A stretch of 64,000 nt of DNA from Fimbriiglobus ruber (GTDB lineage: Bacteria > Planctomycetota > Planctomycetia > Gemmatales > Gemmataceae): assembly GCF_002197845.1 (NCBI RefSeq), contig NZ_NIDE01000017.1:62001-126000 (forward strand), read 5' to 3'. A program made the position numbers and the translations under genes. Position 1 is the stretch's first letter. Each line of letters starts with the position of its first letter. Of the stretch, positions 34,183 through 44,420 are shown one piece after another. The notes beneath the pieces were generated by a model. The model was not told the DNA's origin. It ran no database searches and saw only the letters and a program-made list of their open reading frames with translations.

Positions 34183-34287
34183 TATTACCTCGGCATGAAA
34201 TAAGCTCAACAATTTAAATCCGAAACGAACGCGGCTCCCCGTGCTTTTGTGCTTCAATTGTTGAGCTTATTTCATGCCGAGGTAATA
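34183..34287. repeat. Perfect 32-bp inverted repeat with 41-base spacer
   Basis: Arms at 34183-34214 and 34256-34287 are exact reverse complements (arm begins TATTACCTCGGCATGAAATA). The 105-bp structure lies in AT-rich DNA just right of the IS5-like element. It could be a MITE-like relic, a strong bidirectional terminator or an RNA hairpin; no coding sequence is inside. Confidence 0.85.
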
Positions 34288-34732
34288 TGCCCTGCGATGA
34301 GGACACCGGAATTCACTTTCTTGCCTGATTTCAGGCGAAAGCAATGAGGAGAGTGACGCGCATCGAGGCAAAAAGTACGAAAACTGTGTAGGACTTAAAA
34401 ATGAAAAGCGTGAAAATTTGAGAAGTTTTTCAATACATTTCGACGAATTGCGGGATGAAACAGTTTTTATGTAGACCAAGGTATCGAGATTGCTCCGGGC
34501 CATATCCAACTCGCTGCTCCATTGCTTACAACGCCGATATCGTGAAGACAATCATGTCTTTTTCGACCTGTTTTCTTGACCTGTTTACGAGGTATTGCAA
34601 CCAGTTTGTCGGCCTTCACTCCATTTTTATGAAGACAGACGCCGCGGAAAGCCAATCGATCTTCCGTGTTACGTCTTATGACAGATTGCTTGCTCGTTGT
34701 TTTATGCACCAACACCATCCGGAAATACTTTC
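34288..34732. other. AT-rich intergenic region
   Basis: About 445 bases of clearly low GC with no convincing gene; the short frames in it lack ribosome-binding sites. It should contain the promoter of the DUF1559 gene at 34733. Confidence 0.4.
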
Positions 34733-35623
<891 letters not shown>

Positions 35624-35734
35624 TCCCACCCGCTCTGCGTGTGTGTGGCGACGGCGACCAGAAGCCGAGTTCGGCCGCGTTGTACGGCTAACGGCCAGAC
35701 GCGAGCAACTTGGGAAATGTGACGCCGAAAACTT

Positions 35735-35790
35735 CCGGAGCCCGCGCGAGTCCGCCTCATTTGGCGGACTCGCGCGGGCTCCGGGTTTTT
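35735..35790 (+). terminator. Rho-independent terminator
   Basis: Perfect 22-bp stem (35735-35756 with 35763-35784; arm CCGGAGCCCGCGCGAGTCCG...) with a TCATTT loop and a TTTTT run. Terminates the DUF1559 gene. One of the strongest hairpins in the window. Confidence 0.9.
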
Positions 35791-36182
35791 CCTGCCGCAG
35801 GGAAGCGGGGGACTTGAGGCTTTCTTTTCAATCCGCGTCGGAACTTCTTACCGTGCGGCTTTGGTTTGCTTGGTAAATTTGGCCAAGAGAATCGCGAAGT
35901 TGTAAGCCTGGGGGGTTCCTGTAGAGGTCTTCGAGCAACTTCCGTCAGCTTTGCAGCGCAAGTTGGTGCGTTGGACGTGTTCGGTTTGCACGATTAGGCC
36001 CCATGCGAGTTGAGGATGCCCGAGCCGCGAATCCCTGCGTACTCGGCGAGCGAAAATAAAAGCAACCCGCGTGCCGCAATGTCAGTTATGGATGGGACGG
36101 AGTTTTCGTTGCCCGTAATGATCGCTTCAATCCGACGAATCGCCCCAATTTCTCCCTTTTCCGCGATCTCCCATTCGACACC
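35791..36182. other. Intergenic region, nothing recognised
   Basis: About 390 bases between the terminator and the convergent inositol monophosphatase gene. No gene or repeat supported. Confidence 0.4.
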
Positions 36183-37004
36183 TTACCCCTGCGACGGTTC
36201 GTTCAGCACGCCGAGTAGCTCGCTCTGGATCAGCCCGTTGCTCGCGCATAGATCCATTCGGAAGGGATCGAACGGCGTACCGTCGCCGGCCGTGATGGTG
36301 CCGCCGGCCTCGGCCACCAGGACCGCACCAGCCAGCACATCCCAGGCGTAGTTGTCGTAGCACCAGTAGCCGTCGAATCGGCCGGCTGCCACGTACGCCA
36401 GGTTGAGGGCAGTCGACCCCGTCCGGCGGAGCGCCTGCGAGTGGTATGACACCTTCCGCCACGCCTCCAGGTTCCGGAGTTGGGCCGCGTAGTTCGCCGG
36501 GAACCCGGTTGAAATGAGGGCGTCGCGAACTCCCGGAACCGTACTCACCTTGATCGGCTCGCCGTTGAGCGTCGCCCCGTGGCCGCTGGCGGCCGAAAAC
36601 ATCTCGTTCAGCCGCGGGTCGTAAATGACTCCCACGACCGACTTCCCGCCGACGTATAACCCGATCGAGACGCAGTACGCCGGCACGTCGTGGACGTAGT
36701 TTGTGGTGCCGTCGAGCGGATCGACGACCCAGACCGGCGGGGCGCCGGCGGGCGGCCGCGTCTCCTCGATCTTCTTCCCGACCGCCTCCTCCTCACCGAG
36801 AAAAAAATGGTCCGGGAAGCGGCCGAGGAGGTAGTCCTTGATCGCTTGCTGGGACGCCCCGTCGGCGTCGGTTACGAGGTCGGCCCGTGACTTCTCGCGG
36901 ACCTGGAACTTCTTACGCCACTCTTCGAGTTTGACCGCCCCGCGCCGGGCGGCTTCCTCGGCGGCGGCGAGACATTCGGCCAGGTTAATCGCGTCGGTAT
37001 TCAT
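36183..37004 (-). CDS. Inositol monophosphatase family protein
   Basis: 273 residues from the ATG at 37004 (MNTDAINLAECLAAAEEAAR); the frame extends ten codons further. Metal-binding motifs are intact: LGEEEAVG (motif for the first Glu), VVDPLDGTTNYVHDVP (DPLDGTTN signature) and YAWDVLAGAVLVAEAGG (WD-x-AAG-type motif). Known members hydrolyse inositol-1-phosphate or related sugar phosphates with Mg2+. Which substrate applies here cannot be read from sequence. Confidence 0.9.
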   Translation of the reverse strand: MNTDAINLAECLAAAEEAARRGAVKLEEWRKKFQVREKSRADLVTDADGASQQAIKDYLLGRFPDHFFLGEEEAVGKKIEETRPPAGAPPVWVVDPLDGTTNYVHDVPAYCVSIGLYVGGKSVVGVIYDPRLNEMFSAASGHGATLNGEPIKVSTVPGVRDALISTGFPANYAAQLRNLEAWRKVSYHSQALRRTGSTALNLAYVAAGRFDGYWCYDNYAWDVLAGAVLVAEAGGTITAGDGTPFDPFRMDLCASNGLIQSELLGVLNEPSQG

Positions 37005-37303
37005 GTGGTGCATGATACAAATCCGGCCGCCCAAGTCCGGTCGGGCGGCGACGACCGCGCAGTTGGTGAAAGCGCGAGAGCCGAGCGCGTCGGCGATTTC
37101 GTGCGCCGCCTTGAGTCAATCCGCCCGTTCCACAACGCCCGCACCCGGTACACTCCGCGCAACCGTTAAAGCTTTCCCCTCTCCTCGCGCGCGATCGTTG
37201 GAACATTCCCGGTTCGGTCCGCTGGCACGGATCGGGTGACGTACAATCGGTAGTCGAGGTGGTCCGTTTACACCGGGTAGTCATGCCCTCGGCACCGGTA
37301 AAC

Positions 37304-37339
37304 GACCTGATGACTTGATGACCTGACGACTTGCTGACT
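37304..37339. repeat. Degenerate 8-bp tandem repeat
   Basis: Four and a half units of GACCTGAT-like sequence (GACCTGAT, GACTTGAT, GACCTGAC, GACTTGCT, GACT) lie 20 bases upstream of the lipoprotein gene at 37359. Could be an operator array or simple slippage. Confidence 0.5.
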
Positions 37340-37358
37340 CACGAGTGGGAGCCGTACC

Positions 37359-38381
37359 ATGCGACGCAAATTCTGGCTGGCCGGGCTGGCGTCCGGGACG
37401 GTGTTTATGGGCATCGGGTGCTGCCACACGTGCAAGAAGTCGTGCGGCCCCCGCGACCCGTACCCGCCCAAGCCGTCCACCGCCCCGGGCGTCTACATGG
37501 AAGACCCGGTGCCGGGCTCCCGCGGTGGCATCCCGTCGCCGAACATCCCGGTCACGCCGGGCGCGCCGGAGACGCGCAACTACCTGCCGCCGTCCCCCGA
37601 CGTGCCGCCGTTCTCTTCCACGCGACCCGGAACGGAAATCCTCTACCCGGACAACACGCCGACCGGCACCGCGCCGGTGATCGGGACCGCGGCCGACCCG
37701 CTGACCGACCCCCGCCGGACGACCCGCGGCTTCCTCGAAGACCCGATCCGACCGCCCACGGGTACCGAACCGCCGCTCCGTCAGGCGAGCCCGGCGGCTC
37801 CCGGTGGCGACTTACCGCCCCGTACTTCCTTCAACCAACCCGCCGCGCCCGGGCTTTCCGAACCCACCGCCCCGGCGACCAAATCCGACGTTAGCGGTCT
37901 CGGCGCGCCCGTCCCGCGGGGGCCGGTCGGCCTGCCCGGGTATATGCCGGTCTCGGGCCGGGATGGTGTGGCGACCGGCCGCAAGCCGACGCTCGAAGGG
38001 TTCGACTGGTTGAAAGCGAATGGCTTCAAGACGGTGATTTACCTGCACGCACCGGCGACCGACGTGGCCCCCGCGCGGGACGTGGCCGAGAAGCGGGGGC
38101 TGCGGTTCGTCGCGATCGCGGTCGCCCCCGCCACACTCAAGCCGGCGTCCGATTCCTTCGCCGCCGCCATCGGCGACCGAGCCCAGCGCCCCGCATACGT
38201 CGTCGACGAGGACGGCACCCGGGCCGGCGGGCTCTGGTATCTCCTGTTCCGCACGGTCGACCTCCTGAACGACGACGCCGCCCGCGTCCGCGCCACGTCG
38301 CTCGGGCTCCCGATCGAGACGGCGACCGAAGAACAGAAGCAACTTTGGCTGGCGATTCAGGACGTGCTGTCGAAACGATAA
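37359..38381 (+). CDS. Lipoprotein with phosphatase-like domain lacking the catalytic Cys
   Basis: 340 residues. Signal peptide with lipobox (LASGTVFMGIGC, Cys about residue 21). Residues 30-200 are Pro-rich and probably disordered. The C-terminal 130 residues follow the dual-specificity phosphatase layout: FDWLKANGFKTVIYLHAPAT, KRGLRFVAIAVAP, then the position of the P-loop. There, the expected H-C-x-x-G-x-R reads VDEDGTR, so Cys is replaced by Asp while Gly and Arg remain. Probably a catalytically dead, surface-anchored pseudophosphatase or binding domain. Confidence 0.65.
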   Translation: MRRKFWLAGLASGTVFMGIGCCHTCKKSCGPRDPYPPKPSTAPGVYMEDPVPGSRGGIPSPNIPVTPGAPETRNYLPPSPDVPPFSSTRPGTEILYPDNTPTGTAPVIGTAADPLTDPRRTTRGFLEDPIRPPTGTEPPLRQASPAAPGGDLPPRTSFNQPAAPGLSEPTAPATKSDVSGLGAPVPRGPVGLPGYMPVSGRDGVATGRKPTLEGFDWLKANGFKTVIYLHAPATDVAPARDVAEKRGLRFVAIAVAPATLKPASDSFAAAIGDRAQRPAYVVDEDGTRAGGLWYLLFRTVDLLNDDAARVRATSLGLPIETATEEQKQLWLAIQDVLSKR

Positions 38382-38702
38382 GGCCAGACGGCGCCAAATA
38401 GATTCGTTTTGCGTAAACGAGTCGCCCGGAACTCCCATCGGAGGATGGACCGGACGGGAATGGGTTCGTTTGGTAAAAACCGCTGCCGGGCCTCATGCCC
38501 TCTTCAACGCTAATTGCAATCGTTCGTACGCCCAGAGCGATGCTGTTTCTTCTTATCCGGCTCACATCCCTTCTGATCTCTGCCGCTAATCCGGCCGAAT
38601 CCGACCGCGCGCCGTGGATGGTCGCGAGGAAACGGCTTAGAACGAAGCTCATCCTGGCCCACACCGGCCGAAACCCTTCCAACCCTTTCCCAGGACTCGT
38701 CC
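38382..38702. other. Intergenic region, about 320 bp
   Basis: No gene supported. Two similar 10-12 base stretches (ATTCGTTTTGCGTAAACGAG and GGTTCGTTTGGTAAAAACC) stand out but have no assigned function. Confidence 0.35.
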
Positions 38703-41612
38703 ATGGCCACCATCGGTTGGCAGAAACTCATTCCGGACGGGGACGTCTTCCGCGGCGAGGGCCGCTACCCGATCGACGCCTACTCCGAATTCCTCCCCGC
38801 CCCCCGCTTTGGCTGGAAAGCCTACGGGGATCAGACGCCCGACCCCGAACTCTTCTCGGTGGACGACCCCTTCGGCTGGGCCGTCGGGGAATTTCAGGAA
38901 GTCGAGGAGCTGCAGCCGGGGTTGGTTCAGATCGGCAAGCAGGTTCTCGGCCAGATGGCCAAGTTGCTCGACGGCAACCCGAACACCGGCATCCCGAAGC
39001 TCGACCTGGTCAACAACCCCTTTTGGCCGCCCGAACTGGCCGCCGAGCCGAAGTTGCCGCAGGAACGGTGCGTCACCTTACTCCCGCTCGCCCTGTCGCA
39101 GACGCAGGACGATAAGGGTCGTGTCCGCTGGACGCTGTTCGGAATCAGCGAGCAGGGGCCGGGTAAAGCGTTCTGGAAAAGCTTCTACACCGCGCCCAAA
39201 AAGGAAGCCCCGGCCGAGGACGGGGTGGCGTTCTTCTGCCGCCTACTCCAAACGGTCTACGGCGTCGAAGTCGCGGGGATCGACGGGCTCCGCGCCGCCG
39301 GGTTCCGCATCCTGCCGGACGATGAGCCACTCCAACCACACTGGGCGGAGCAACTTCCATCGTGGACCGCGCCACTCGTCCTTTCAGATCGACCAGGGCG
39401 GGAGAAGGTCAAATACCTGCTCACCTTCCGCCCCTTCGGCCGCTTGCCCGCTTCGGTCCGTCGGGCGTACCTCGCCGGCGATTTGTGCCTGCTCCCGTTC
39501 CCGGGCAGCCTGACATTTTGGGGCGTGCCGGGCTATCACCAACTCGCCCGCGAGATGCCGCTCGCCCTGCAGATCCCGCTCGTCCTCGGCGTCGCCCGGC
39601 ACCGGATACCGAGCGGCGTGCGCGTGCCGCAGTCGGGCTTCCTCCACGAACCGACGGATGATCGGCCGGACGCCGGCGCGCACGCATCACACGTGAAAAA
39701 CACGTACAAGCGGACGCACCGCTGGGACAAGATCCTCCGCGACGCGGACGAACTCGCCCTCATCGGCAAGGAGGATAAGCTCCTCCATGTCCTCTTCAGC
39801 ACGATACCGGACGACGTGTCGCTGTACGACAAGCCGATGGCCCGGAACGTCCAGCTCTGGACCGAGGACCACCGCCTCCTGCTCGACGGTCCGACAGCCA
39901 CGCCCGACCAGTTGAAGCACGCCATGCGCACGGTCCAGGCCGGCGGCCTGTTCGGCTACCGCTTCCTGTTCCCGGCGATGCGGGTCGGCCGGCACGAGGT
40001 CTACTGGCACCGCCCGCTCGTCGCCTACCGGGACGCGGACGGCAAGCCGGCTATCCTGCCCGGCGCCCCGCTCGGGTATCTGACCGCGTACCCCGCCGCC
40101 GCACCGAAGTTGGATAAACCGATCGAGTTGTGGCCGCGAATCCGGCACCGTCCGCTGCCCGCAGCGGTCGCGATCCTACACCAACCGGGCAACGGCCACG
40201 CCACGCTGCCGTTCATCCGCGGTGCCAGGAAACTGCTCGACGCCCACCGCAAACGGGGCGACACACCGCTCCCCCGCGCGCTGGCCCGTCAGCTCGTCGC
40301 CCCGAAACACGGCCAGACGCTCGACAGCTGGCTGGACGCAGTCCCGGGCGAACCGCTGGCGGCAGCCGTCCGCGCGCTGATCGAGCCGTCCGACGCGCCG
40401 CTGCCGCGCCGCCGCGGGGCGAAAGTCCCCGACTCGCTCACGTACCGCCGCAGCGCGATGCGGGCATTCGAGGTGCTGTACTGGAAAACGATCGCGTCAC
40501 TTTCTGAGGGGACATTCCTCAACAAGAACAACGCCGACTGCGTCCGCGACGAGATCACGAAGAAGATGCTGCCGTATCACGAGCGGCACCTGGAAGGACT
40601 CGGCGACTTCCTACTCGCGTACTACGACCGCAAGATCGCGGCCGCGGGCCTGACAGGTAAGGCAGTCGCGGGCGAGATCCCGTTCCGCTGGCGGACCGAC
40701 TTCGACTACTCGTGGATGGGCGGCTGGCTCAAGAACCAGGAGAGTTCGGCCGAGCGGGATTTAATCACGGTGATCCCCGGGCGGGACCGCACGCGGGCGG
40801 TCGTCATGTCGGACCACTACGACACCGCGTACATGGCCGACAAGTATTACCTGGAACTTGGCGGGTGCGGGGCGCGGATGTCCGCGTGCGGGGCGGACGA
40901 CAACCACTCCGCGACGGCCGCCATGATGCTGGCCGCCCCAATCTTCCTGGAGATGAGCAAGAAGGGCCAGCTCGGCTGCGACGTCTGGCTCATCCACCTG
41001 ACCGGCGAAGAGTTCCCGGCCGACTGCCTCGGCGCCCGCGCGCTGACCCAGCGGCTCGTCGAGGGGACGCTCCGCTTACACGCGCCCGGCGGGAAGACGA
41101 CCGACCTCTCCGGGGTGACGGTGAAGGGACTCTACGTGTCTGACATGATCGCCCACAACAACGACCGGGAGCGGGACATCTTTCAAATCTCCCCCGGAAA
41201 TGACCCAGCGTCCTACTGGCTAGCTGAGCAAGCCCATCTCGCGGCCGAGGTCTGGAACGCGTCCGTCCCCGAGTGGAACAAGCATCCGGACCGTGCAGGC
41301 CGCCCGCGGGGCCGCCGCAGCCCGCACGGGGCGGCCGTCCCCGAGATCGCCCCGTTCCTGGCGCTCTCGGGCGAGGTGCGTACCCCACTCGACCCGCGGA
41401 GCACGCTGTACAACACAGACGGCCAAGTCTTTTCGGACGCCGGCGTCCCGTGCGTGTTGTTCATGGAGAACTACGACATCAACCGGACCGGCTACCACGA
41501 CACGCACGACACGATGGAAAACATCGATCTGGATTACGGCGCGGCCGTCTGTGCGATCACAATCGAATCCGTAGCCCGTGCAGCAACTGAGGAACCGCCC
41601 AAACAGACCTAA
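38703..41612 (+). CDS. Large protein with C-terminal M28-type zinc peptidase domain
   Basis: 969 residues, no signal peptide. The last third carries an M28/aminopeptidase-like metal site: VVMSDHYDTAYM (about 700), GADDNHSATAAMM (about 731), HLTGEEFPADCLGA (Glu-Glu, about 768) and YHDTHDTMEN (about 932), in the right order and spacing. The first 650 residues have no fold I recognise; they contain many Trp and Pro and repeated HxP-type loops. M28 enzymes usually have 300-500 residues, so the N-terminal extension is unusual. Substrate unknown. Stands alone. Confidence 0.75.
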   Translation: MATIGWQKLIPDGDVFRGEGRYPIDAYSEFLPAPRFGWKAYGDQTPDPELFSVDDPFGWAVGEFQEVEELQPGLVQIGKQVLGQMAKLLDGNPNTGIPKLDLVNNPFWPPELAAEPKLPQERCVTLLPLALSQTQDDKGRVRWTLFGISEQGPGKAFWKSFYTAPKKEAPAEDGVAFFCRLLQTVYGVEVAGIDGLRAAGFRILPDDEPLQPHWAEQLPSWTAPLVLSDRPGREKVKYLLTFRPFGRLPASVRRAYLAGDLCLLPFPGSLTFWGVPGYHQLAREMPLALQIPLVLGVARHRIPSGVRVPQSGFLHEPTDDRPDAGAHASHVKNTYKRTHRWDKILRDADELALIGKEDKLLHVLFSTIPDDVSLYDKPMARNVQLWTEDHRLLLDGPTATPDQLKHAMRTVQAGGLFGYRFLFPAMRVGRHEVYWHRPLVAYRDADGKPAILPGAPLGYLTAYPAAAPKLDKPIELWPRIRHRPLPAAVAILHQPGNGHATLPFIRGARKLLDAHRKRGDTPLPRALARQLVAPKHGQTLDSWLDAVPGEPLAAAVRALIEPSDAPLPRRRGAKVPDSLTYRRSAMRAFEVLYWKTIASLSEGTFLNKNNADCVRDEITKKMLPYHERHLEGLGDFLLAYYDRKIAAAGLTGKAVAGEIPFRWRTDFDYSWMGGWLKNQESSAERDLITVIPGRDRTRAVVMSDHYDTAYMADKYYLELGGCGARMSACGADDNHSATAAMMLAAPIFLEMSKKGQLGCDVWLIHLTGEEFPADCLGARALTQRLVEGTLRLHAPGGKTTDLSGVTVKGLYVSDMIAHNNDRERDIFQISPGNDPASYWLAEQAHLAAEVWNASVPEWNKHPDRAGRPRGRRSPHGAAVPEIAPFLALSGEVRTPLDPRSTLYNTDGQVFSDAGVPCVLFMENYDINRTGYHDTHDTMENIDLDYGAAVCAITIESVARAATEEPPKQT

Positions 41613-42200
41613 GTTCCACCTACCACTATAGATTCTGGAATTCTCCTCAATTCGGACCACATAATATCTGATCGATCAGGCAGGTGAAATTTGCGAGCTG
41701 GCAGCGAGTAAAGGCAAGACATTCTGTCATAAACTGGAGATGCTGATCATCTGGTTGCGCGATTCGTAAGCGAATAGTGCCCTTGAAAGCGACGGCCGCG
41801 ACGCATCTTGAACGAAGTCGAGACATGTCGTTTCAAAGTTTTTCAAAAATGGTTCGCCCGAAGCCGTGACAAACGGAAAGCTTGTGGATTCTCCAAAGGA
41901 CAGAGACGAAAGCACTGCCGTTAGGAGTGCGGTGGTCATCCGCAACAGATTGCTTGATTTGATGTTACAAATGAAGAAAACCTCAGCTTTCGGTCGGTAG
42001 ATTTGTGAGAAGGCTCCAATTTTTGGCCGAGGCGTTGGGGTGAAAATGGGAATCCATTCGGAAAAACGAACGAGACAATTTGTGAATCCCCGGGTCTTGA
42101 CATCAATCGGCATGTGGCTTGCCACGTCCGACGAAAGAAAACTGAGAGAGACTTCGGCTCCGGTTTACTGTTGCCGGAAAAGCTCGAATCGGCCGCGGTG
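41613..42200. other. AT-richer intergenic region
   Basis: About 590 bases of lower GC than flanking core genes. A minus-strand frame (41727-42125) exists but lacks a ribosome-binding site, protein-like composition or any motif. No feature supported. Confidence 0.4.
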
Positions 42201-42557
42201 ATGATCAGCACACTCTTATTCGTCTACGGAACCTTGAAGCGCGGCCAGACTAATCATCGCCTGATTCGCAATCAGAAATTCGTACGAAAGGCAGGTACGC
42301 TGCCAAAGTATCGATTGTATGATCTCGGGCCGTACCCCGCGTTGGTTCGAGATTTGGAAAACGGCCTATCTGTACGTGGCGAGATCTGGGACGTGGCGCC
42401 GGACGCCTTCGGTGAACTCGATAAACTCGAAGACGTTCCGGCTCAGTACGTTCGGGAACCGATAGAGGTGTTGGGCATCGACGACGTTGTCGAAGCTTAC
42501 ATTTACGTCAGGACCATCTCGCCCGACACGCGGTCAGGTTGCGAATGGCCGCTTTAA
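42201..42557 (+). CDS. Gamma-glutamylcyclotransferase-like (AIG2/GGCT family) protein
   Basis: 118 residues from the ATG at 42201 (MISTLLFVYGTLKRGQTNHR), which gives the typical family start. The YGTLKRG substrate-binding loop and LENGLSVRGEIWDVAPDAFG with the catalytic Glu are visible, then LDKLEDVPAQYVRE. Known members make 5-oxoproline from gamma-glutamyl dipeptides or trim gamma-glutamyl-amines. The DNA is lower in GC than neighbours, suggesting acquisition by transfer. Confidence 0.8.
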   Translation: MISTLLFVYGTLKRGQTNHRLIRNQKFVRKAGTLPKYRLYDLGPYPALVRDLENGLSVRGEIWDVAPDAFGELDKLEDVPAQYVREPIEVLGIDDVVEAYIYVRTISPDTRSGCEWPL

Positions 42558-42997
42558 AATGTGGCCGGACCTCAGTAAAGACGAAAAATTTGTGGACTTT
42601 GATGGCACGGCAGGAACATTGGAAGCTACTTATTAAGTGCAGAGTGGTATTCTGAAATAATCAGTGTGACTCGCTCTGATTTTTCAGGCTTTTTTAAAGT
42701 CTCGTAATTTGACTCGGCGTTCCTATGAGCTAAAAGCCAGTTCGCCCGGGATCGCATCGTTTGTTTTCGATGTGGGAATAGTGTTTGCTTTTTGATCGTA
42801 AATTCCCGATGCCGGGAACTTTGGAAACACGTACCGCATCAATAACGATTGATGCGGTGTGGTCTTCGGTCTGATCCGACTCGCGGCCGAATGTTTTTAT
42901 GGGACTGTCTGCTCTCCGGCGGTCACCTGATCCATTCCTATTGTTCAGGACTCGCAGCCTGAGCACGGGTTCACATTTTATTTGGAGGGTTATCCAC
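42558..42997. other. Intergenic region, AT-richer
   Basis: About 440 bases without a supported gene. Contains the leader of the third DUF1559 gene, which starts at a GTG with GGAGGG upstream. Confidence 0.4.
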
Positions 42998-43936
42998 GTG
43001 TCTGATCCTCGCTTCACCGCTCGACGCGGATTTACGCTCATCGAATTGCTCGTGGTCATCGCGATCATCGCCATCCTGATCGGTCTACTCCTTCCGGCCG
43101 TTCAGAAGGTGCGTGAGGCCGCCGCCCGCTCGACCTGTCAGAACAATCTGAAGCAGATCGGCTTGGCCGCGCTGAACTACGAATCGACCTACGGGTTTCT
43201 CGCGCCGGGTCAGAACAATTCGTACTCCAGCACGAGTAACCCCGCTTCCAATTTCTACCCCCTGCCCGGAAATGCAACTGGCGGTAATACCGGGAACGGC
43301 ATGGCAGGGACGCTCCTGTTTCTGCTGCCCTTCCTCGAGCAGAACAACGCATACGCGACGATCAGTAGCGCGGTATACGCGACGCCGCCGACCGCAGTGT
43401 ACTACAGCGGTTACAGCGGAATGACGGCGAGGCCCAAGAACTTTCTGTGCCCCTCGGACACTATGGACACTTCCACCGCGGGCGACATTGCTTTCTACCT
43501 GTACTACAACGGCGGCGAGTCGTTGTATACTTTTGGCGGCGTAATCGGTTACGGGCGGACGAACTACGCTTCAAACGCCGGCTATCTCGGAAATCTTCCC
43601 GGCTGGCCATACCCGGGCCCGTACGCCGTTAACTCAAAGACCAAGATCACTGATATCACGGACGGGACGAGTAACACTCTCGGCTTCGGAGAAGCCATGG
43701 GTGGTAATCCCACATCGCGGACTGGCAGTCTACTCTGGGCGAATTCCAACATGCCCACGGCTTGGGGGTTGAGCACAACTCCGAGTTGGACTCAATACGG
43801 CAGCAATCACACCGGCGGTATTGTCAATTTCGCGCTGTGCGACGGTTCCGTCCACGGGTTCCCGATCTCGACAACGAGCGCGGTTTACCAGTATGCGGCC
43901 GGTATGAACGATGGTGTGGTGTTCAGCTTCCCGTGA
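42998..43936 (+). CDS. DUF1559 protein with prepilin-like N-terminus (3)
   Basis: 312 residues from the GTG at 42998, which has GGAGGG at the right distance; the frame opens 33 codons earlier but those residues do not match the family. Prepilin-like start ([19 protein letters not shown]), [15 protein letters not shown], and the C-terminal [20 protein letters not shown] motif. Followed 87 bases later by a small lipoprotein gene, as in copy 1. Confidence 0.9.
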   Translation: MSDPRFTARRGFTLIELLVVIAIIAILIGLLLPAVQKVREAAARSTCQNNLKQIGLAALNYESTYGFLAPGQNNSYSSTSNPASNFYPLPGNATGGNTGNGMAGTLLFLLPFLEQNNAYATISSAVYATPPTAVYYSGYSGMTARPKNFLCPSDTMDTSTAGDIAFYLYYNGGESLYTFGGVIGYGRTNYASNAGYLGNLPGWPYPGPYAVNSKTKITDITDGTSNTLGFGEAMGGNPTSRTGSLLWANSNMPTAWGLSTTPSWTQYGSNHTGGIVNFALCDGSVHGFPISTTSAVYQYAAGMNDGVVFSFP

Positions 43937-44023
43937 TCGTGATTTCGGTAGTGCGCTGGTTTTTATTCCGGCGCACCACTGCCATGCACTTACTTGATCC
44001 GCAATTTTGAGGGTTACCCGGAA

Positions 44024-44221
44024 ATGAGTCGCTTTCGTCAGCTCCTCGCCCTGACCTTCCTCACGGCCTGCCTAGCCGGTTGCGGAGATTCGTCCAAGAC
44101 AGGTCCAACGGGTGGTCAAAAAGTCGATCCCACGCAGGTCAAGCCCGGGGGTGCGGGAGGTGGAGGAAATCTAACAGCTCCCCCGCCCCCGCCACCGCCA
44201 CCGTTGCCGGGCAAGGGCTAA
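44024..44221 (+). CDS. Small lipoprotein with poly-Pro tail
   Basis: 65 residues from the ATG at 44024 (an in-frame ATG at 43994 is possible). Signal peptide with lipobox LTACLAGC; mature part is SerGlyPro-rich, ending in a run of eight Pro and GKG. Companion of the DUF1559 gene before it; a hairpin terminator follows. Function unknown; tail may pass through the peptidoglycan or bind a partner. Confidence 0.65.
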   Translation: MSRFRQLLALTFLTACLAGCGDSSKTGPTGGQKVDPTQVKPGGAGGGGNLTAPPPPPPPPLPGKG

Positions 44222-44292
44222 TCGGGGTTAATCGGCTCGGCTCTTGAGATTGGAAGTGAACCTAAGAATCGGTCGAATTTCGACTGACGAAT

Positions 44293-44341
44293 CAGCAGGC
44301 GTCAAGCGACAGCCCGAATGTGGGTTGTTTGACGCCTGCTG
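44293..44341 (+). terminator. Hairpin terminator
   Basis: Outer stem CAGCAGGCGTCAA/TTGACGCCTGCTG (13 bp, perfect) encloses a second stem CAGCCC/GGGTTG, followed by GCTTATTTA. Ends the DUF1559-lipoprotein unit. Confidence 0.75.
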
Positions 44342-44420
44342 GCTTATTTAAGGTGTCTCGTTCGGGCGGCTGCCGCCCTCTCATCATGAAGACGGGCGGT
44401 GTTTGAGCAAGCCGGTTCAG

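Noticed and set aside
37304-37339. Iteron-like origin
   Set aside because: Units are only 8 bp and degenerate, with no replication gene near; kept only as a simple repeat.
41727-42125. 132-codon minus-strand frame
   Set aside because: No ribosome-binding site, no domain, and composition unlike a protein; left as intergenic.
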